DNA from: Rhodanobacter sp. FW104-R8
GTDB lineage: Bacteria; Pseudomonadota; Gammaproteobacteria; Xanthomonadales; Rhodanobacteraceae
DNA length: 64,000 nt
Assembly: GCF_001617365.1 (NCBI RefSeq)
Contig: NZ_LVJR01000009.1
Span: 1-64,000, forward strand
Direction: 5' to 3'
The notes under the pieces are model-generated. The model was given only the letters and a program-made list of their open reading frames with translations, made no database searches and had not been told where the DNA came from. How positions within the stretch are numbered: position 1 is the first letter of the stretch; the number at the start of each line of letters is the position of its first letter. This document shows positions 10,101 through 19,197 of the stretch, piece after piece. Made by a program: the position numbers and the translations under genes.

Positions 10101-10615
10101 GGCAGGAAGTGGCTGAAGAAGCGTTCCTCGCGCGACAGGTGGCGACCGAACGCGATGCTGCGCAGGGTGGCGGTGAAGATCCACGAGCCGTCGCGCTGGC
10201 TCGGATAGGCGTCGTCCCACACGAACACCAGTCCGAACGCCGGCCACAGCCGCCACAGCGCCACCAGCGCCAGCACCATCGCCGCGGCCAGCGCCAGCGC
10301 CGCGCTGAGGCTGGCCCCATGGGTCAGCTGCAGCATCGGCCACGCCACCAGCACGAAAACCAGCGCGGTGTAGCCGGTGAACATCACCAGGTGGGCGGCG
10401 CCGCGGCGCAGCACGGTGCGACCGAAGCTGGGCTCGGGATCGAAGCCGATCGCGTGGCAGATCGCCGCCATGGTCAGCGCATTGGCCAGCAGCAGCGGGA
10501 TCAGGGTCAGCGGATGGCTGGCCAGCCCGGCGGCGGCGACCGCGATCAACCCCGGTACGAACCAGGCGAGGGCGTGCAGGAGGGGCGGGCGGCGGCGCGA
10601 TTTGGGCTGGTTCAT
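7175..10615 (-). CDS. Large membrane-anchored ankyrin-repeat protein
   Basis: 1146 residues from the ATG at 10615; 14 further codons upstream are open. Residues 1-240 hold about five hydrophobic segments (for example LHALAWFVPGLIAVAAAGLA and LVMFTGYTALVFVLVAWPML). After a short basic linker the rest is a long array of ~33-residue ankyrin repeats, recognisable by LLxxGADxNxxDxxGxTPLxxA units, some degenerate in the middle (about residues 570-650). Ankyrin arrays bind proteins. Here the array is probably cytoplasmic and membrane-tethered, because there is no export signal. The partner is unknown. It converges on the GT9 gene and is followed upstream by YcgL on the same strand. Confidence 0.85.
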   Translation of the reverse strand: MNQPKSRRRPPLLHALAWFVPGLIAVAAAGLASHPLTLIPLLLANALTMAAICHAIGFDPEPSFGRTVLRRGAAHLVMFTGYTALVFVLVAWPMLQLTHGASLSAALALAAAMVLALVALWRLWPAFGLVFVWDDAYPSQRDGSWIFTATLRSIAFGRHLSREERFFSHFLPAAFALLVLAFGAIALTGLYGVLPPEPRIAALAIYGVVLLPLGCLVIANRTLRALLCERHQPRRRGDHDPRAAAPRPVLSEQERAAGTPEQAAALLAAIRGGDVERALALVEAGADPDTAPLADDRDQRPALMLAALLPDTRLLRALIARGADVNRASGGITPLLAATRDSWHGRAEAVLTLLANGASPLVTDAEGNTPLHGAVLSADAGVTAMLLDAAAPIDALNKAGVSPLATACRAANWPLVKFLLERGAKPAPAAGGEPALVAAAGIADDDADGVRLLLKQRAAVNAVDARKRSALLAAAAEGHEQIVRALCAAGADVNLADRHGSTALMEAARAGAGGIVQLLAEAEADASARDSHGRDALTLACQSPHAHVETVRALLALGADPKAAGGDGRSALDHAAAAGRWDLVALLDPDTPLPASLSQDVLAEGSDTPAHLLDALRFGHWAIVSGFAERVREWPQPQLAQLYLDLAAPGLAAARRWLLDHGLDAEARLETPRTDDPDTADAPALPPLGQRLFDALLPALPDATEALEDLLQAGASPAGAGLLARALAQLGGAAQGTALPLQLLERGADPFGPDPRGRTPLQLAAAHAQPALLQALLARGCDPNTRDRDGRTPLFAALEHGAQALPLARALIAHGANPEAADANGETPLGLALELPAVERWLDWRDWPRPHRPLRATDLPAAASAGALASVQRLLELGFAVDTRDEQGASALLRACGAGHREVAACLLDAGADPSLAAHSGVTPLAAAVAARREALVALLLQHQVTVDQRLPNEATALMVAAAMGYPEIAEQLLDAGADVNAADGAGRSALHAAAQFGFEHNDSLRARRLFDSLLKHGADINHADSEGKTPLLLLLGAQLRPGSACDATHIGALVPPLLEAGAKVGHADQRGVTALHACAMHALLPPARVLLSRGADRGAVDAFGRTAAEVARHLGYVDIAHELSTRSNAIPSVRQTLRQPAQPAE

Positions 10616-10712
10616 GGGGACAGTATAGAAATCGTTGGAGATGCAGGCGGTAACCAAGCGTTAACGCTCGACTTGGCCCCCCCTTGCCGCATGCGGCGGC
10701 ATGGCGCGCGAT

Positions 10713-11006
10713 TCAATCGTCCCGATCGTCCCGCGGGGAATGGGTATACGCGGGATGGTTGGCGCTGGCGAGGGTCTCCTGCGGCGGCAGTTGCAGGTGC
10801 CAGCCCTGCGTGCGCAGGTGCTCGAGCACCTGGAGGGCATCCTCGACCGGCAGCTTGCGCTGCTCGTCCAGCTGCACCTCCATCACGAAGCGCAATTCGC
10901 CCAGCAGCAGGGCCAGCGGTTCGGGCAGCGGGTCGAAGCCGTCGCGCTGCGCCAGCCACAGGTAGCTGTCGGCCTTGCGCACGCTGGCATAGACGAAACA
11001 TTGCAT
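10713..11006 (-). CDS. YcgL domain-containing protein
   Basis: 97-residue YcgL-family protein, small and cytoplasmic, of unresolved biochemical function and widespread in gammaproteobacteria. The hallmark start MQCFVYASVRKADSYLWLA and the VMEVQLDEQRKLPVEDALQV segment identify it. Homologues begin at MQCFVY, so the start at 11006 is preferred to the longer open frame up to 11105. It lies 97 bp upstream of the ankyrin gene on the same strand. Confidence 0.9.
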   Translation of the reverse strand: MQCFVYASVRKADSYLWLAQRDGFDPLPEPLALLLGELRFVMEVQLDEQRKLPVEDALQVLEHLRTQGWHLQLPPQETLASANHPAYTHSPRDDRDD

Positions 11007-11170
11007 GGTGCGACTCGCTGGGCAGTGGAGGGTGGCGGCGACCGCCGGCGGGGGAGGGTAGCAGTCCCCCTCGCCGCCGGGATCAGTCTGCCCATCCGCA
11101 TGCAATAGCCGCGTTAGTATTTTGTTGCGACCGCACTTGCAACATCTTGTGCAAGAGGGCTAAGTTCCGC

Positions 11171-11214
11171 GCAGGTAGTTCAAACGCGTGTATGAATCAG
11201 TGCGTCCTACCTGC
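11171..11214 (+). other. Inverted repeat in the fadL upstream region
   Basis: GCAGGTAG at 11171-11178 is perfectly complementary to CTACCTGC at 11207-11214, about 50 nt before the chosen fadL start. It could be a 5'-UTR stem or a regulator site. Only the symmetry is seen; the function is unknown. Confidence 0.35.
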
Positions 11215-11263
11215 AGCCACCCGATAACCATCCAAGTCGCACAACAATATGCAGGAGCATGCG

Positions 11264-12763
11264 ATGCACACGTCTCTCCGTTCCCTTTCGGGCGCAACCC
11301 GTCCATTGGCGCTCGCCGCGCTGAGCATCGCGGTCGTCGGTGCGCTGGTTGCCCCTGCAAGCGCCGACGCCAGCGCGTTCCAGCTCAAGGAAAACAGCAC
11401 CAAGGGCATGGGTCGCGCTTACGCCGGTTCGGCGACCGCCGGCGGCGATGCCTCGGTGGTGGTAAACAATCCCGCGGCGATGACCGAACTGGACGGTACC
11501 TATTTCCAGGCCGATGTCACCGCCATCAATTTCAGCGCCAAGTTCAACGGCAGCGCGCACGACGTGCTGGGCCGTCCGATCTCCGGCGGCAATGGCGGCG
11601 ACGCCGGGACCACCCTGCCGGTGCCGGCGCTGTTCCTGTCCAGCAAGGTCTCGGACAAGGTGCACCTGGGCTTCGGCTTCTCGGTCCCGTTCGGTTTCCA
11701 GACCGAGTACGACCGCGACTGGGTGGGCCGCTACAACGGCGTCAAGTCCAAGTTCCAGTCGCTCGATGCCACCCTCTCGGCGTCGTACGACGTGACCGAC
11801 ACTTTTGCCCTGGGCGTGAGCGCGATTGCGCAGCGCACCTCGGCCGAGCTGACCAGCGCGATCAACTTCAACGCCGTGGGCCTGGGCATCCAGCAGGGCA
11901 TCGCGGCGAAGACTGCCGCCGGTGTCGCGCAGATCCAGGCTGCGGCTGCCGCCGGCAAGATTCCGCCGGCGACGGCTGCCGCCATGATCCAGCAGGCCGT
12001 GCAGCAGGGCCAGGCCGCCGCGGCCGGCGTGGCGGCGGTGACGCCACAGGGCGTGGATGGCTTCGCCCGCATCAAGGGCGACGATTGGGCCTACGGCTAC
12101 CAGGTCGGCGCTTTCTGGAAGCTCACGCCGAACGACAAGCTGGCGCTGAACTACCGTTCCAAGATCAGCCATCGCCTCGAGGGCACCGGCAACTTCACCA
12201 CCACGCCGGGCTACAACCTGCTGCTCGCCAATCCGGCGCTGGCCAGTTCGATCCCGCCGTTCGCCCACACCACCGGCACCGCCGGCTTCACCACGCCGGC
12301 CGTGTTCAGCGCGAGCTACTGGCACCAGGCGGAGAAGTTCGGCCTGGGCATCGACTTTGCCTACACCAAGTGGGACGTGTTCAAGGAACTGCGCGTCAAG
12401 TACGGCAACCCGGCGCAGCCCGACACATTCGAGACGTTCAACTGGCGCAACACGGTCTACGCTTCGATCGGCGGCGACTACTACCTCAACGACAAGGTCA
12501 CGCTGCGCGCGGGCATCGCGGTCGACACCACGCCGACCTACAACGCGGTGCGCGACGTGCGCGTGCCGGATTCCACCCGCAAGCTGGCGACGGTGGGCAT
12601 CGGCTACAAGGCGAGCGACCGTTTCGAGATCAACGCCTCGTATGCGCACATCTTCGTGAACCAGGCGCACATCAACAGCACCAGCTCCACGGGCGACGTG
12701 GTCACCGGCAACTTCGACGACTACGGCAACCTGCTCGGCCTGTCGGCGACGTACAAGTTCTGA
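11264..12763 (+). CDS. fadL: FadL-family outer membrane long-chain fatty acid transporter
   Basis: 499 residues. A Sec signal ends at about APASADA and the mature N-terminus is SAFQLKENSTKGMGRAYAG, matching the FadL hatch region; the C-terminus SATYKF is a typical beta-barrel end. FadL proteins pass long-chain fatty acids or other hydrophobic compounds across the outer membrane. An ATG at 11249 is also in frame, but AGGAG at 11253-11257 sits 6 nt before the ATG at 11264, so I prefer the latter. Residues ~206-262 form an Ala/Gln-rich insertion not typical of E. coli FadL. A strong terminator follows. Confidence 0.9.
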   Translation: MHTSLRSLSGATRPLALAALSIAVVGALVAPASADASAFQLKENSTKGMGRAYAGSATAGGDASVVVNNPAAMTELDGTYFQADVTAINFSAKFNGSAHDVLGRPISGGNGGDAGTTLPVPALFLSSKVSDKVHLGFGFSVPFGFQTEYDRDWVGRYNGVKSKFQSLDATLSASYDVTDTFALGVSAIAQRTSAELTSAINFNAVGLGIQQGIAAKTAAGVAQIQAAAAAGKIPPATAAAMIQQAVQQGQAAAAGVAAVTPQGVDGFARIKGDDWAYGYQVGAFWKLTPNDKLALNYRSKISHRLEGTGNFTTTPGYNLLLANPALASSIPPFAHTTGTAGFTTPAVFSASYWHQAEKFGLGIDFAYTKWDVFKELRVKYGNPAQPDTFETFNWRNTVYASIGGDYYLNDKVTLRAGIAVDTTPTYNAVRDVRVPDSTRKLATVGIGYKASDRFEINASYAHIFVNQAHINSTSSTGDVVTGNFDDYGNLLGLSATYKF

Positions 12764-12792
12764 CGCCCGGCGTGTCGTAATCGTGCAAGTGA

Positions 12793-12823
12793 AACCTCCC
12801 CGCTTCGGCGGGGAGGTTTTTTT
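12793..12823 (+). terminator. Terminator after fadL
   Basis: Perfect stem CCTCCCCGC / GCGGGGAGG with a TTCG tetraloop and a run of seven T residues. It lies between convergent fadL and calB. The A residues before the stem let it act on both strands. Confidence 0.95.
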
Positions 12824-12835
12824 GTGCAAGGGATT

Positions 12836-14251
12836 TCAACCGCGGCGCAGCAGCAGGTCGAGCATGCGCCGGAAGCGTGCGCCGTAGGGCGGGTTGAGCA
12901 GGCCGGCACCGTTCCAGCGCGCCTGGCGGAACACCGGCTTCAGATGCGAGAAGGTGCGGAAGCCGGCCTCGCCGTGGTAGCCGCCCATGCCGGAGGCGCC
13001 GACGCCGCCGATCGGCAGGTTGTGCTGGGCAAAATGGAGCAGCGTGTCGTTGACGGTGACGCCGCCGGCCACGGTGCGCGTCAGCACGTGGTCGACCAGG
13101 GCGCTGTCCTGTTCGAACAGATACAGGCCCAGCGGATGCGGGCGGGCCGTCACGTAGGCGATCGCCTCGTCCAGCGAGTCGTACGGCACCAGCGGCAGCA
13201 GCGGGCCGAAGATTTCGTCCTGCATCACCGCCATGTGGTCGCCGACCTCGCTCAGCAGCAGCGGCGAAAGCCGGCGGTTCGCCGGGTCGTCGCCGAGCGT
13301 GTCCAGCACATGCGCGCGTGCGCCGGCGGCCACGGCGTCGTCGCGCAGCACGACCAGGCGCCGGTACTGGCGGTCGGAAGCGATGCTGGCGTAGGGCGTG
13401 CCCGGTGCGGATGGCGGATACATCCGCGCCGCCACGTGCCTGGCTGCATCGATGAACTCGGTCATGCGCGCGCGCGGCAGCAGCACATAGTCCGGCGCGA
13501 CGCAGGTCTGCCCGGCGTTGACCAGCTTGCCGAGCACGATGCGTTCCACCGCGTGCTCGAAACGTGCGCCGGGGCCGATGATCGCCGGCGACTTGCCGCC
13601 CAGTTCCAGCGTCACCGGGGTGAGGTTGGCCGCGGCCGCGCGCATCACGTGGCGGCCCACCGTGGTGGAGCCGGTGAACAGCAGGTGGTCGAACGGCAGG
13701 GCGGCGAAGGCCTGGCCCACGGCGGCGTCGCCGTTCACCACCAGTACTTCGTCGGCCGGGAAATGCCACGCCACCAGTTCCGCGAACAGCGCGGAGAAGC
13801 GCGGCGTGTACTCGCTCATCTTCAGCATCGCGCGGTTACCGGCGACCAGCGCGTCGACCAGCGGACCGGCCGCCAGGAACAGTGGGTAGTTCCAGGGCAC
13901 GATGATGCCGACCACGCCGCGTGGTTGCGGTCGCAGTTCGGTGCGCGCGGGCAGGAACGGCCAGTCGGCCAGCCGCCGCCTCGGCTTCATCCAGCGCCGG
14001 CCGTGGCGCAGCGCGTGGCGCACCGCCGACAGGCTGGGGAAGATCTCCAGCAGCTCGGTCTCCTCGCGCGGGCGGTTGCCGAAATCGTCGTGGATCGCCG
14101 CGGCGATCTCCGCGCGATGGTCGGCGATCAGCGCCCGCAGCGCATGCAGGCGCCGGGCGCGGGTGCGCCAGTCGGGCAGCGGGTCACGCGCCTGGGCTTC
14201 GCGCAGGCGTCGCAAGGTGCTGGCGAGGTCGACATTTGGCGCGTCGGTCAT
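12836..14251 (-). CDS. calB: Coniferyl aldehyde dehydrogenase
   Basis: 471-residue NAD(P)+-dependent aldehyde dehydrogenase of the class-3-like/coniferyl aldehyde group. Visible motifs are VVGIIVPWNYPLFLAAGPLV (cofactor site), FTGSTTVGRHVM, ELGGKSP with the general base Glu, and the nucleophile Cys in NAGQTCVAPDYVLLP. Members oxidise coniferyl and other aromatic or aliphatic aldehydes to acids, useful in lignin-aromatic catabolism or aldehyde detoxification. No other aromatic-degradation genes are nearby, so the physiological substrate is open. It is 10 bp downstream of the Mrr-like gene on the same strand and convergent with fadL. Confidence 0.88.
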   Translation of the reverse strand: MTDAPNVDLASTLRRLREAQARDPLPDWRTRARRLHALRALIADHRAEIAAAIHDDFGNRPREETELLEIFPSLSAVRHALRHGRRWMKPRRRLADWPFLPARTELRPQPRGVVGIIVPWNYPLFLAAGPLVDALVAGNRAMLKMSEYTPRFSALFAELVAWHFPADEVLVVNGDAAVGQAFAALPFDHLLFTGSTTVGRHVMRAAAANLTPVTLELGGKSPAIIGPGARFEHAVERIVLGKLVNAGQTCVAPDYVLLPRARMTEFIDAARHVAARMYPPSAPGTPYASIASDRQYRRLVVLRDDAVAAGARAHVLDTLGDDPANRRLSPLLLSEVGDHMAVMQDEIFGPLLPLVPYDSLDEAIAYVTARPHPLGLYLFEQDSALVDHVLTRTVAGGVTVNDTLLHFAQHNLPIGGVGASGMGGYHGEAGFRTFSHLKPVFRQARWNGAGLLNPPYGARFRRMLDLLLRRG

Positions 14252-14261
14252 GGTGTTTTGC

Positions 14262-15137
14262 TCAGGATTCGCGACGGAATTCGTCGAAGAAGGGGTGGTC
14301 GATCTCGTAGACCGTCTTCGGCTTCACGCCGATCAGCTTGTCCTGGAACAGTTCGACCAGTTGCTCGCCGTCGATCAGCTCGATCGGCACCACGCCATCG
14401 CGCGTCGCTTCGACCTCGGCGTCCTGGGTGAAGCGGCCGGTGGTGATGAACACGCCTTTCTCGGCGCGGCCGAGCAGGGCATTGCGGAACTCGCCCACTG
14501 CGCTGCGCGTGACGGTGTCCCTGTAGCGCTTGGCCTGGAACGCCACGCGCAGACTCACGAACGGGCTCAGGCGCAGCAGGCCGTAGCCATCGATGCCGCC
14601 GTCGCGCGAACGCTGGGTGACCTCGACTTCCTCGAACCCGTGCTCGCGCAGCAGGCGGCCGCAGATCAGCTCGAAGCCGTAAGGCGGCAAGGACTTGAGG
14701 ATGTCGAGCAAACCGAGATCTTGCGACTCCTCGGGTGGCTCAGTGTCGGTCAGCTCAGGTTCGGCGTGAGGTTCCGTTGTCGCGTGCTTGCGCTCGGCTT
14801 GGTAGGTCTTTACCCGGTCGAGGAAGATGGTTCGTGCGGCGTTTTCGTCGAGGCGGGTCTTCCAACCCAGCGGGCTCAACGTCCAGGTGCCGCGTCTACC
14901 GTCGTCCAGCAGGCCCTGCCACACCAGATACTGGCGCGCCCACTGCACCTGGTTGTGGAAGCGATTGGCGCCCGACTTGATGGTGGGCTCTGTGATCTCG
15001 GGCGGAAGGTGCAGTTCGCGTGCAATCCAGCGGGACACTTCCTGCGGCTTGGCCGAACCGCCGAGCGCGCGCAGGCAATCGAGCAATGGTCCCATCCAGC
15101 GGGTGAACTCGGTTTGCCCTTTTCTCTGCTTTGCCAT
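14262..15137 (-). CDS. Mrr-like restriction endonuclease
   Basis: 291 residues. The N-terminal ~100 residues match the Mrr winged-helix DNA-binding region (WMGPLLDCLRALGG, ending TWTLSPLGWKTRLD). An acidic linker follows, then the Mrr catalytic domain. The PD-(D/E)xK site appears as Asp183 in RDGGIDGYG and Gln201-x-Lys203 in FQAKRY. Mrr enzymes are type IV nucleases that cleave modified DNA. No methyltransferase partner is adjacent, consistent with a stand-alone modification-dependent enzyme. It sits between putA and calB, and the upstream gap holds an inverted repeat. The ATG gives the canonical MAKQRKG start. Confidence 0.85.
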   Translation of the reverse strand: MAKQRKGQTEFTRWMGPLLDCLRALGGSAKPQEVSRWIARELHLPPEITEPTIKSGANRFHNQVQWARQYLVWQGLLDDGRRGTWTLSPLGWKTRLDENAARTIFLDRVKTYQAERKHATTEPHAEPELTDTEPPEESQDLGLLDILKSLPPYGFELICGRLLREHGFEEVEVTQRSRDGGIDGYGLLRLSPFVSLRVAFQAKRYRDTVTRSAVGEFRNALLGRAEKGVFITTGRFTQDAEVEATRDGVVPIELIDGEQLVELFQDKLIGVKPKTVYEIDHPFFDEFRRES

Positions 15138-15219
15138 GCCAACGCTCCGTGCAATGGCTCGAAACGTACTCGCTGCGTCGGCGGCATGGCAATGCCGAAG
15201 AGCTTTCCCCTCACCCCGG

Positions 15220-15249
15220 CCTCTCCCCAAGCACAGCTTGGGGAGAGGG
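15220..15249. repeat. Intergenic inverted repeat (CCTCTCCCC type)
   Basis: CCTCTCCCCAAGC / GCTTGGGGAGAGG hairpin in the putA-mrr gap, preceded by CCCCTCACCCCGGC. It belongs to the same C-rich palindrome family seen near 36.8, 56.7 and 60.2 kb. Confidence 0.7.
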
Positions 15250-15273
15250 AGGCATGCTCTCCCGGATCCGGCC

Positions 15274-18200
15274 TTACTCCCCGATGGTGAGCAGCGACGC
15301 GTTGCCGCCGGCCGCCGTGGTGTTGACGGTGAGCGTGCGTTCGCCGGCGAAGCGCAGCAGGTAGTGCGGGCCGCCGGCCTTGGGGCCGGTGCCGGAGAGG
15401 TTCTCGCCGCCGAACGGCTGCACGCCGACCACCGCGCCGATCTGGTTGCGGTTGACGTAGCAGTTGCCCACGCGCGCGTGGCTGGCGATGTAGTCGACGG
15501 TGTCGTTGATGCGGCTGTGCACGCCCAGGGTGAGGCCGTAGCCGGTGGCATTGATCTGCTCGACCACCTGGGCCAGCTCGCTGCCCTTCCAGCGGACGAC
15601 GTGCAGTACCGGGCCGAACACCTCGCGGGTCAGCGTGGCCAGCGAACCGATCTCGTAGGCGCGCGGGGCGAAGAAGGTGCCGTGGCCGGTGGCCGCCGGA
15701 TCGAGCGCGACCTCGCCGATCTTCTTCGCCTCCTTGTCCATGCGCGCGGCGTGGTCGACCAGGATCTTCTTCGCGTCCTCGTCGATCACCGGGCCCACGT
15801 CGGTGGAGAGCTGGCCCGGGTCGCCCACCTTCAGCTCGCCCATCGCGCCGGCCAGCATCGCGGTGACCTTGTCGGCGATGTCCTCCTGCACGAACAGCAC
15901 CCGCGCGGCCGAGCAGCGCTGGCCGGCGGACTGGAATGCGGAGGCGATCACGTCCTTGACGATCTGCTCGGGCAGCGCGGAGGAGTCGGCGATCATCGCG
16001 TTCTGGCCGCCGGTCTCGGCGATCAGCGCGGCGATCGGCGCGTTGCGCGCGGCCAGCGCGCGGTTGATCGCCCAGGCGGTCTCGGTGGAGCCGGTGAACG
16101 CGACGCCGGCCACGCGCGGGTCGCGGGTCAGCGCGGCGCCCACGGTGGCGCCGTCGCCGGGCAGGTACTGCAGCACGTCGAGCGGCACGCCGGCCTCGTG
16201 CAGCAGCTTCACCGCGGCATGGCCGATCAGCGAAGTCTGCTCGGCCGGCTTGGCGATCACGCTGTTGCCGGCGGCCAGCGCGGCGCTGACCTGGCCGAGG
16301 AAGATCGCCAGCGGGAAGTTCCACGGGCTGATACAGACGAACACGCCGCGGCCGTTGAGGAACAGCTGGTTGCTCTCGCCGGTGGGGCCGGGCAGCTGCT
16401 CGGGCTGGCCGAACAGGCGGCGTGCCATCGCGGCGTAGTAGCGCAGGAAGTCGGCGGCCTCGCGGATCTCGGCGATCGCGTCGGGCAGGCTCTTGCCGGC
16501 CTCGCGCACGCACAGCGCGATGAACTCGCCGCGGCGTGCCTCGAGCTGCTCGGCGGCGTGTTCGAGGATCGCGGCGCGGCTGGCCGCGGGCAGGCGATCC
16601 CAGCCGGGCTGGGCGGCGACCGCGTTGGCCAGCGCCTTGTCGACGGTGGCGCCGTCGGCGCTGACGTAGCGGCCGACGGCCTGGCGGCGGTCGGCCGGGT
16701 TGGTCACCTGCACGGTCGGGCCGCTGGCGGCGGCGCCCGGCACCAGCGGGCCGGCGGTCCACGGGCCGGCGTTCGCGTTGACCGCGTCGGCCATCGCCTT
16801 CAGTTCGTTGTCGTTGGAGAAGTTGACGCCCATGGAATTCTTCCTGGAAACAAAATTCGGATGCTGCGCCAGCGCGGCATTCTCACCGTAGAGATTGACC
16901 GGCAGCGGGATGCGCGGGTGGGGAATGGAGGCGAAGCGGCGCACCGTCTCGCACGGGTCGGCGACCAGCTCGCGCACCGGCAGCGTCTCGTCCACCACGC
17001 GGTTGACGAAGCTGGTGTTGGCGCCGTTCTCGAGCAGGCGGCGCACCAGGTACGGCAGCAGGTCCTCGTGCGTGCCCACCGGCGCGTACACGCGGCACGG
17101 CACGTTGAGGTTGTCCTTGCCGATCACCTCGGCGTACAGATCGGTGCCCATGCCGTGCAGGCGCTGGAACTCGAACGGCCGGCCGTGTGCGATGTGGTGC
17201 ACGGCGGCGATGGTGTGCGCGTTGTGGGTGGCGAACTGCGGGTAGATGAATTCGCTGCCGGCATCGAACAGCTTGCGCGCGCAGGCGAGGTAGGACACGT
17301 CGGTGTTCGGCTTGCGCGTGTATACCGGGTAGCCGGCCAGGCCCTGCTCCTGCGCGCGCTTGATCTCGGCGTCCCAGTAGGCGCCCTTGACCAGGCGCGC
17401 GTACCAGCGGCGGCCGCTGCTGCGCGCGGTCTCGATCAACCAGTCGATCACGAACGGGGTGCGCTTGGAGTACGCCTGCACCACGATGCCCAGGCCGTTC
17501 CAGCCCGCCAGCGAGGGGTGCATGAAGACGTCGCCGATGATGTCCAGCGACAGTTCGAGGCGGTCGGCCTCCTCGGCGTCGACCGACAGCGCGATGCCGT
17601 GCTTCATGGCGAGCTGCGACAGTTCCAGCAGCTTTTCGGTGAGCTGGCGCCGGGCCAGCTCGCGCTTGGCCACCTCGTAGCGCGGGTGCAGCGCGGACAG
17701 CTTCACCGAGATCGAGGGGGCATCGGTATGGTTGGCGAACGGGCCGCGCGCGCCGAGCGCGGCGATCGCGCGGCGGTAGTCCTCCTGGTAGCGCTCGGCG
17801 GTCTCGGCAGTGAGCGCGGACTCGCCCAGCATGTCGTAGGAGTAGCGGTACACCGCGTATTCCTTCTTCGCGCAGCGGTCCAGCGCCTCGTCGATGGTCT
17901 GCCCCATCACGAACTGGTGGCCCATGATGCGCATCGCCTGGCGCACCGCCAGCCGGATCGCCGGTTCGCCGGCGCGGCCGACCAGCCGCTTCAGCGCGCC
18001 GGTGAAGTCGTGGCGGGTCTCCTCGGCCAGGTTCACCAGGCGGCCGGTGAGCATCAGGCCCCAGGTGGAGGCGTTGACGAACAGCGACTCGCTCTGGCCC
18101 AGGTGCTTCTTCCAGTCGGCCTCGCCCAGCTTGTCGCGGATCAGCTTGTCGGCGGTGGCCTTGTCGGGGATGCGCAGCAGCGCCTCGGCTACGCACATCA

Positions 18201-18462
18201 GCAGCACGCCTTCCTCGGAGGACAGGTCGTACTGGCGCATGAAGGATTCGACCGCGCTCTGGTCCTTCGCGCGCACGCGCACGCGGGCGACCAGGCCGGC
18301 GGCGAGGTCGATCACCTGCTCGCGTTCGGCGGGCGGCAGGGTGGCCTGGGCGAGCAGGTCGTTGACGGCTTCGGTTTCGTCGCGCAGCCAGGCGGCGGTG
18401 ATGCGTGCGCGTGCGGGGATGTTGTCGACGGGGAGTTCGGGGCTGAGGATGGGCTGGGTCAC
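15274..18462 (-). CDS. putA: Bifunctional proline dehydrogenase / P5C dehydrogenase PutA
   Basis: 1062 residues from a GTG start ([12 protein letters not shown]). It oxidises proline to glutamate: an FAD proline dehydrogenase barrel (about residues 70-480, with [15 protein letters not shown] and [10 protein letters not shown]) feeds an NAD+ P5C dehydrogenase (about 520-1000, with [22 protein letters not shown]-type motif, ETGGQNAM and nucleophile Cys in [11 protein letters not shown]). There is no N-terminal ribbon-helix-helix domain, so this is the non-autoregulatory form. The frame stays open far upstream, but homologues begin near the chosen GTG. It is divergent from the DUF2244-cox operon. 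Confidence 0.93.
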   Translation of the reverse strand: MTQPILSPELPVDNIPARARITAAWLRDETEAVNDLLAQATLPPAEREQVIDLAAGLVARVRVRAKDQSAVESFMRQYDLSSEEGVLLMCVAEALLRIPDKATADKLIRDKLGEADWKKHLGQSESLFVNASTWGLMLTGRLVNLAEETRHDFTGALKRLVGRAGEPAIRLAVRQAMRIMGHQFVMGQTIDEALDRCAKKEYAVYRYSYDMLGESALTAETAERYQEDYRRAIAALGARGPFANHTDAPSISVKLSALHPRYEVAKRELARRQLTEKLLELSQLAMKHGIALSVDAEEADRLELSLDIIGDVFMHPSLAGWNGLGIVVQAYSKRTPFVIDWLIETARSSGRRWYARLVKGAYWDAEIKRAQEQGLAGYPVYTRKPNTDVSYLACARKLFDAGSEFIYPQFATHNAHTIAAVHHIAHGRPFEFQRLHGMGTDLYAEVIGKDNLNVPCRVYAPVGTHEDLLPYLVRRLLENGANTSFVNRVVDETLPVRELVADPCETVRRFASIPHPRIPLPVNLYGENAALAQHPNFVSRKNSMGVNFSNDNELKAMADAVNANAGPWTAGPLVPGAAASGPTVQVTNPADRRQAVGRYVSADGATVDKALANAVAAQPGWDRLPAASRAAILEHAAEQLEARRGEFIALCVREAGKSLPDAIAEIREAADFLRYYAAMARRLFGQPEQLPGPTGESNQLFLNGRGVFVCISPWNFPLAIFLGQVSAALAAGNSVIAKPAEQTSLIGHAAVKLLHEAGVPLDVLQYLPGDGATVGAALTRDPRVAGVAFTGSTETAWAINRALAARNAPIAALIAETGGQNAMIADSSALPEQIVKDVIASAFQSAGQRCSAARVLFVQEDIADKVTAMLAGAMGELKVGDPGQLSTDVGPVIDEDAKKILVDHAARMDKEAKKIGEVALDPAATGHGTFFAPRAYEIGSLATLTREVFGPVLHVVRWKGSELAQVVEQINATGYGLTLGVHSRINDTVDYIASHARVGNCYVNRNQIGAVVGVQPFGGENLSGTGPKAGGPHYLLRFAGERTLTVNTTAAGGNASLLTIGE

Positions 18463-18630
18463 GGGCAGGTCGCGAGGATCCGCGGTGGCGGAGGGGAAGC
18501 GCGGATTGTACGCCGGGCCGTCGCGGAAGCGAGCGGATCGCGGCGCCGCCTGGGGGCCGGCGAGGGTGTCGCCGGGCCGGCACTCGAGGCGGCGCACGGG
18601 GCTGATCCAGATCATCGGGGTGCGACATTC

Positions 18631-18659
18631 TTGCCCACCGCCTCGCCGCGGCCTATCAT
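18631..18659 (+). promoter_or_regulatory. Predicted sigma-70 promoter of the DUF2244-cox operon
   Basis: TTGCCC, a 17-nt spacer and TATCAT, ending 28 nt before the DUF2244 ATG. It fits consensus spacing and lies in the 225-bp divergent region with putA. Confidence 0.55.
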
Positions 18660-18687
18660 TCCAGCGTTCCAGGCACGCCGGGTCCCC

Positions 18688-19197
18688 ATGATCGTGCTTC
18701 GACCAGCTACCGCCGGCTTGCCCTGCGTGACGATGTGGCTCAAGCCCAATCGCACGCTCAGCCGGCGCGGTCTGCGTCGCTTGATCGTGGTTCTGGTGGC
18801 GCTGGTGCTGGCAACGGCCGGCCTGGGTGCGTGGCAGGGGAATGTGTTCGCTCCGCTGTTCGCCCTGGTCGAATCCGCCGCCGTGGCTGTCGCCTTGAGC
18901 GTGGCCTGGCGGGCCGGCGACCGCAGTGAGCGCATCACCCTCGACGCAGCGTCGCTGGAGGTGCAATCCCTGCCGGGCCGGCGCCGCACGCGTTTCCAGT
19001 CGTACTGGGTGCGCGTGCTGCTGGAGCCGGGTGACGGGCGTCGGCGCCTGCTGTTGTCGTCGCACGGGCGCGAGCTGGAGATCGGCGCTTTCCTGGCGGA
19101 CCAGGAACGCATCGAGCTGTCGAAGAAACTCATGGTGTTGCTGGCCGATTTCAACGGACAGCCACGCAAGCAGGTTCAACAAAGGTGCAAGACATGA
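18688..19197 (+). CDS. DUF2244 domain-containing integral membrane protein
   Basis: 169 residues of the DUF2244 family, whose members often sit next to cytochrome oxidase genes. Typical features are the LKPNRTLSRRGLRRL start, a two-helix membrane hairpin (LIVVLVALVLATAGLGAW and LFALVESAAVAVALSVAW) and a soluble C-terminal beta domain (RITLDAASLEVQSLPGRR). The stop codon overlaps the coxB ATG (ATGA), indicating translational coupling. A role in oxidase assembly is inferred from context only. Confidence 0.85.
   Translation: MIVLRPATAGLPCVTMWLKPNRTLSRRGLRRLIVVLVALVLATAGLGAWQGNVFAPLFALVESAAVAVALSVAWRAGDRSERITLDAASLEVQSLPGRRRTRFQSYWVRVLLEPGDGRRRLLLSSHGRELEIGAFLADQERIELSKKLMVLLADFNGQPRKQVQQRCKT

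Noticed and set aside
7250-11227. Very long plus-strand ORF opposite the ankyrin gene (1325 codons)
   Set aside because: Antisense shadow caused by high GC and the repeat structure; composition is Arg/Gln/Gly-rich with no domain.
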